Shown one piece after another: positions 4,917-6,679 of a stretch of DNA of 6,679 nt. Each line of letters opens with the position of its first letter. Position 1 is the first letter of the stretch. This DNA is from Actinomycetota bacterium (GTDB taxonomy: Bacteria; Actinomycetota; Actinomycetes; Nanopelagicales; Nanopelagicaceae), in the NCBI GenBank assembly GCA_009702845.1, contig WLHG01000058.1:1-6679 (forward strand). Reading direction: 5' to 3'. The notes under the pieces were generated by a model. It was not told the DNA's origin. It saw only the letters and a list, made by a program, of their open reading frames with translations, and did no database searches. A program made the position numbers and the translations under genes.

Positions 4917-6679
4917 TTTTGCACTTGCTCATAATCGAATCAGGTTTTTAATCCTTGTTATTGCAGTTGCAATGGTGCTTTTTACCGTTCGGCTAATACA
5001 GGTTCAAGCAGTTCAAGCAAGCGATTATCGCTTGCGCGCCGTTAACGAGATGGAGAATACGCGTACTTTACCGGCCCCACGGGGTGCGATTACTGATGTC
5101 AATGGCGTTGCCTTTGCTCGAAGTGTGGCTGCCACCAGCATCGTTGTCGATCAAACTCAAATTACTAATCCAGCACGAGTTGCAAACTTTGTTGCGCCAA
5201 TTTTAGGATTAACTGTTTCAGAAGTTACTGCGAGCATCACAGGAAAACGTAAGTGGAACATGGTCTACCAAAATGCTAAACCCGCTTTGTGGCAAAAACT
5301 CAGTGCCGCAATGGCGACATTTAACGCACAGTTTCCAGGAATGAGTCCAGATCGCATTATCGGTTTCTTCCCAGAACGCGGCTATATACGCGAGTATCCA
5401 TCGGGCTCTCTCATCGCATCCTTGGTTGGCTTCGTCAATCACGATGGAAAAGGCGCCACTGGACTTGAATCGAGTATGAATTCATCTATAGCTGGTGTTG
5501 ATGGTAAGTATTCATATGCAAATGGTTACGGCGCTGAAATTCCTGGCTCGCAGTCAGAGATTATTCCGGCCCAAGTTGGGACAAGCGTTCGACTGACAAT
5601 CGACAGAGATATTCAATGGGTTGCAGCGAAAGCGATTTCCGATGTAGTCAAAGCATCTGGCGCAATTAGCGGAACCGTAATTGTGATGGATCCAAAGACC
5701 GGTGAGATTTTAGCCCATGCAACGGCACCAACATTTGATCCAAACCACACTTCAAAGGTCTCTCTTGTTGCAATGCGTAATCCATCAGTGCAGGATGTTT
5801 ATGAACCAGGCTCAACCGGAAAAGTTATGACCATTGCTGCGGCAATAGAAGAGAAGAAGATCACGCCGGAGACTGTTTTCACGATTCCATATGCGCTCAA
5901 GCGTTCAACTAAAACTTTTCACGACCACGAAAGACATCCAACGGAGCGCTTAACAGCATCAGGGGTTTTGGCGGTATCAAGTAATACCGGTGCGATACAA
6001 ATTGGCGAGCTTTTATCTCACGATGTTTTGTATAACTATCTTTCAAAGTTTGGTGTTGGCAGTAAGACTGGCTCTGGTCTACCTGGTGAATCACGAGGGA
6101 TCCTGCCAAAGGTTGCAGATTGGTCGGGCACAACTGCACCGACCGTAGCTTTTGGGCAGGGATATTCACTGACGGCTATGCAGGCAACGAGTATCTTTGC
6201 CACGATCGCAAATCATGGCGTTCGCGTATCGCCAACGGTTATCGCCGGTACCAGTGATTCAAGCGGAAACTTCACGCCAGCGCCAGGTCGAACTAGTGAG
6301 CGCGTTGTTAGTGTTCAAACCGCTCAAGCTATGCGCATCATGATGGAGAGCGTTGTATCGGCATCAGGTACCGCGCCAAGTGCTGCGATTGCTGGTTATC
6401 GAGTCGCCGGTAAAACTGGAACAGCGATGCGCATTGACGACACGTGTGGTTGTTATCGTGGCTACACCGCTTCCTTCATTGGCTTTGCACCAGCTGATAA
6501 GCCCGCTTATGTCATCAGCGTGACTATTCAAGATCCAAAAGGTCTGCACTATGGAGGATCCCTAGGTGGACCGGTATTTAAGAAAGTAATGTCTTTTGTA
6601 TTGCAGAGTCGCCACATTGCACCAACTGGTACCAAAATCATTCCTGTTGCACTGAACGAAAAACAGCTATTCAAAAAGA
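4909..6679 (+). CDS. ftsI: Septal peptidoglycan transpeptidase FtsI (class B penicillin-binding protein), 3' end outside window
   Basis: 590 codons are visible with no stop, so the C-terminus lies beyond the window. The enzyme crosslinks peptidoglycan at the division septum with FtsW and is a beta-lactam target. A short cytoplasmic tail and one uncleaved transmembrane helix (about 11-30) anchor it. The dimerisation/pedestal domain begins at the signature PRGAITDVNG (57-66). The transpeptidase motifs are all present and well spaced: S302-T-G-K305 (nucleophile Ser302, in YEPGSTGKVMT), S357-S-N359 and K502-T-G504. GFVNHDGKGATGLESSMN precedes the catalytic domain, as is typical. A C-G-C pair (513-515) follows the KTG motif. 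There is no sign of an N-terminal transglycosylase domain, so it is class B. No PASTA repeats appear in the visible part. It follows ftsL with an eight-base overlap in the canonical dcw order. Confidence 0.96.
   Translation, partial: MGNFALAHNRIRFLILVIAVAMVLFTVRLIQVQAVQASDYRLRAVNEMENTRTLPAPRGAITDVNGVAFARSVAATSIVVDQTQITNPARVANFVAPILGLTVSEVTASITGKRKWNMVYQNAKPALWQKLSAAMATFNAQFPGMSPDRIIGFFPERGYIREYPSGSLIASLVGFVNHDGKGATGLESSMNSSIAGVDGKYSYANGYGAEIPGSQSEIIPAQVGTSVRLTIDRDIQWVAAKAISDVVKASGAISGTVIVMDPKTGEILAHATAPTFDPNHTSKVSLVAMRNPSVQDVYEPGSTGKVMTIAAAIEEKKITPETVFTIPYALKRSTKTFHDHERHPTERLTASGVLAVSSNTGAIQIGELLSHDVLYNYLSKFGVGSKTGSGLPGESRGILPKVADWSGTTAPTVAFGQGYSLTAMQATSIFATIANHGVRVSPTVIAGTSDSSGNFTPAPGRTSERVVSVQTAQAMRIMMESVVSASGTAPSAAIAGYRVAGKTGTAMRIDDTCGCYRGYTASFIGFAPADKPAYVISVTIQDPKGLHYGGSLGGPVFKKVMSFVLQSRHIAPTGTKIIPVALNEKQLFKK

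Overview
The window reads as chromosomal DNA from an actinobacterium of moderate G+C. The evidence is an actinobacterial-type DnaE2 beside DinB, a DUF3040 membrane protein (an essentially actinobacterial family) just upstream of mraZ, a structured RNA between mraZ and rsmH, and an actinobacterial-style FtsL and FtsI. Codon use tolerates many A/T-ending codons, which points away from high-G+C streptomycetes or mycobacteria and toward a lineage such as the streamlined freshwater actinobacteria. That placement is an inference of low confidence.

Layout, all genes on the + strand. (1) 1-2396: a translesion/mutagenesis pair. The 3' part of dnaE2 (error-prone replicative-type polymerase) is joined by a 4-base ATGA overlap to a complete dinB (DNA polymerase IV). 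(2) 2433-2780: a small two-helix DUF3040 membrane protein, apparently expressed from its own promoter as a leaderless message, followed by a strong intrinsic terminator (2803-2830). (3) 2840-6679: the start of the dcw (division and cell wall) cluster. It has a regulatory region with eight MraZ-type boxes in near-perfect 10-bp phase, then mraZ, a 156-base structured intergenic element, rsmH (mraW), ftsL and a 3'-truncated ftsI. rsmH-ftsL-ftsI are overlapped (TAATG, then an 8-base overlap) and must be cotranscribed.

How the parts work together: MraZ is the repressor of its own cluster. Its likely operator covers the predicted -10 element. RsmH methylates 16S rRNA, while FtsL and FtsI belong to the septal peptidoglycan machinery. 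Between mraZ and rsmH lies a 23-bp imperfect long-range stem (21 of 23 pairs) enclosing a perfect 7-bp GC hairpin with a pyrimidine loop; I take this to be the actinobacterial 'mraW RNA motif'. Its loop region is complementary to the Shine-Dalgarno sequences of both mraZ (10 of 10 bases) and rsmH (7 bases, one G-U). This suggests a translational switch layered on the transcriptional MraZ loop and is the most interesting observation here.

No mobile elements, CRISPR arrays, tRNA or rRNA genes were seen. No stretch above 300 bases lacks a gene.
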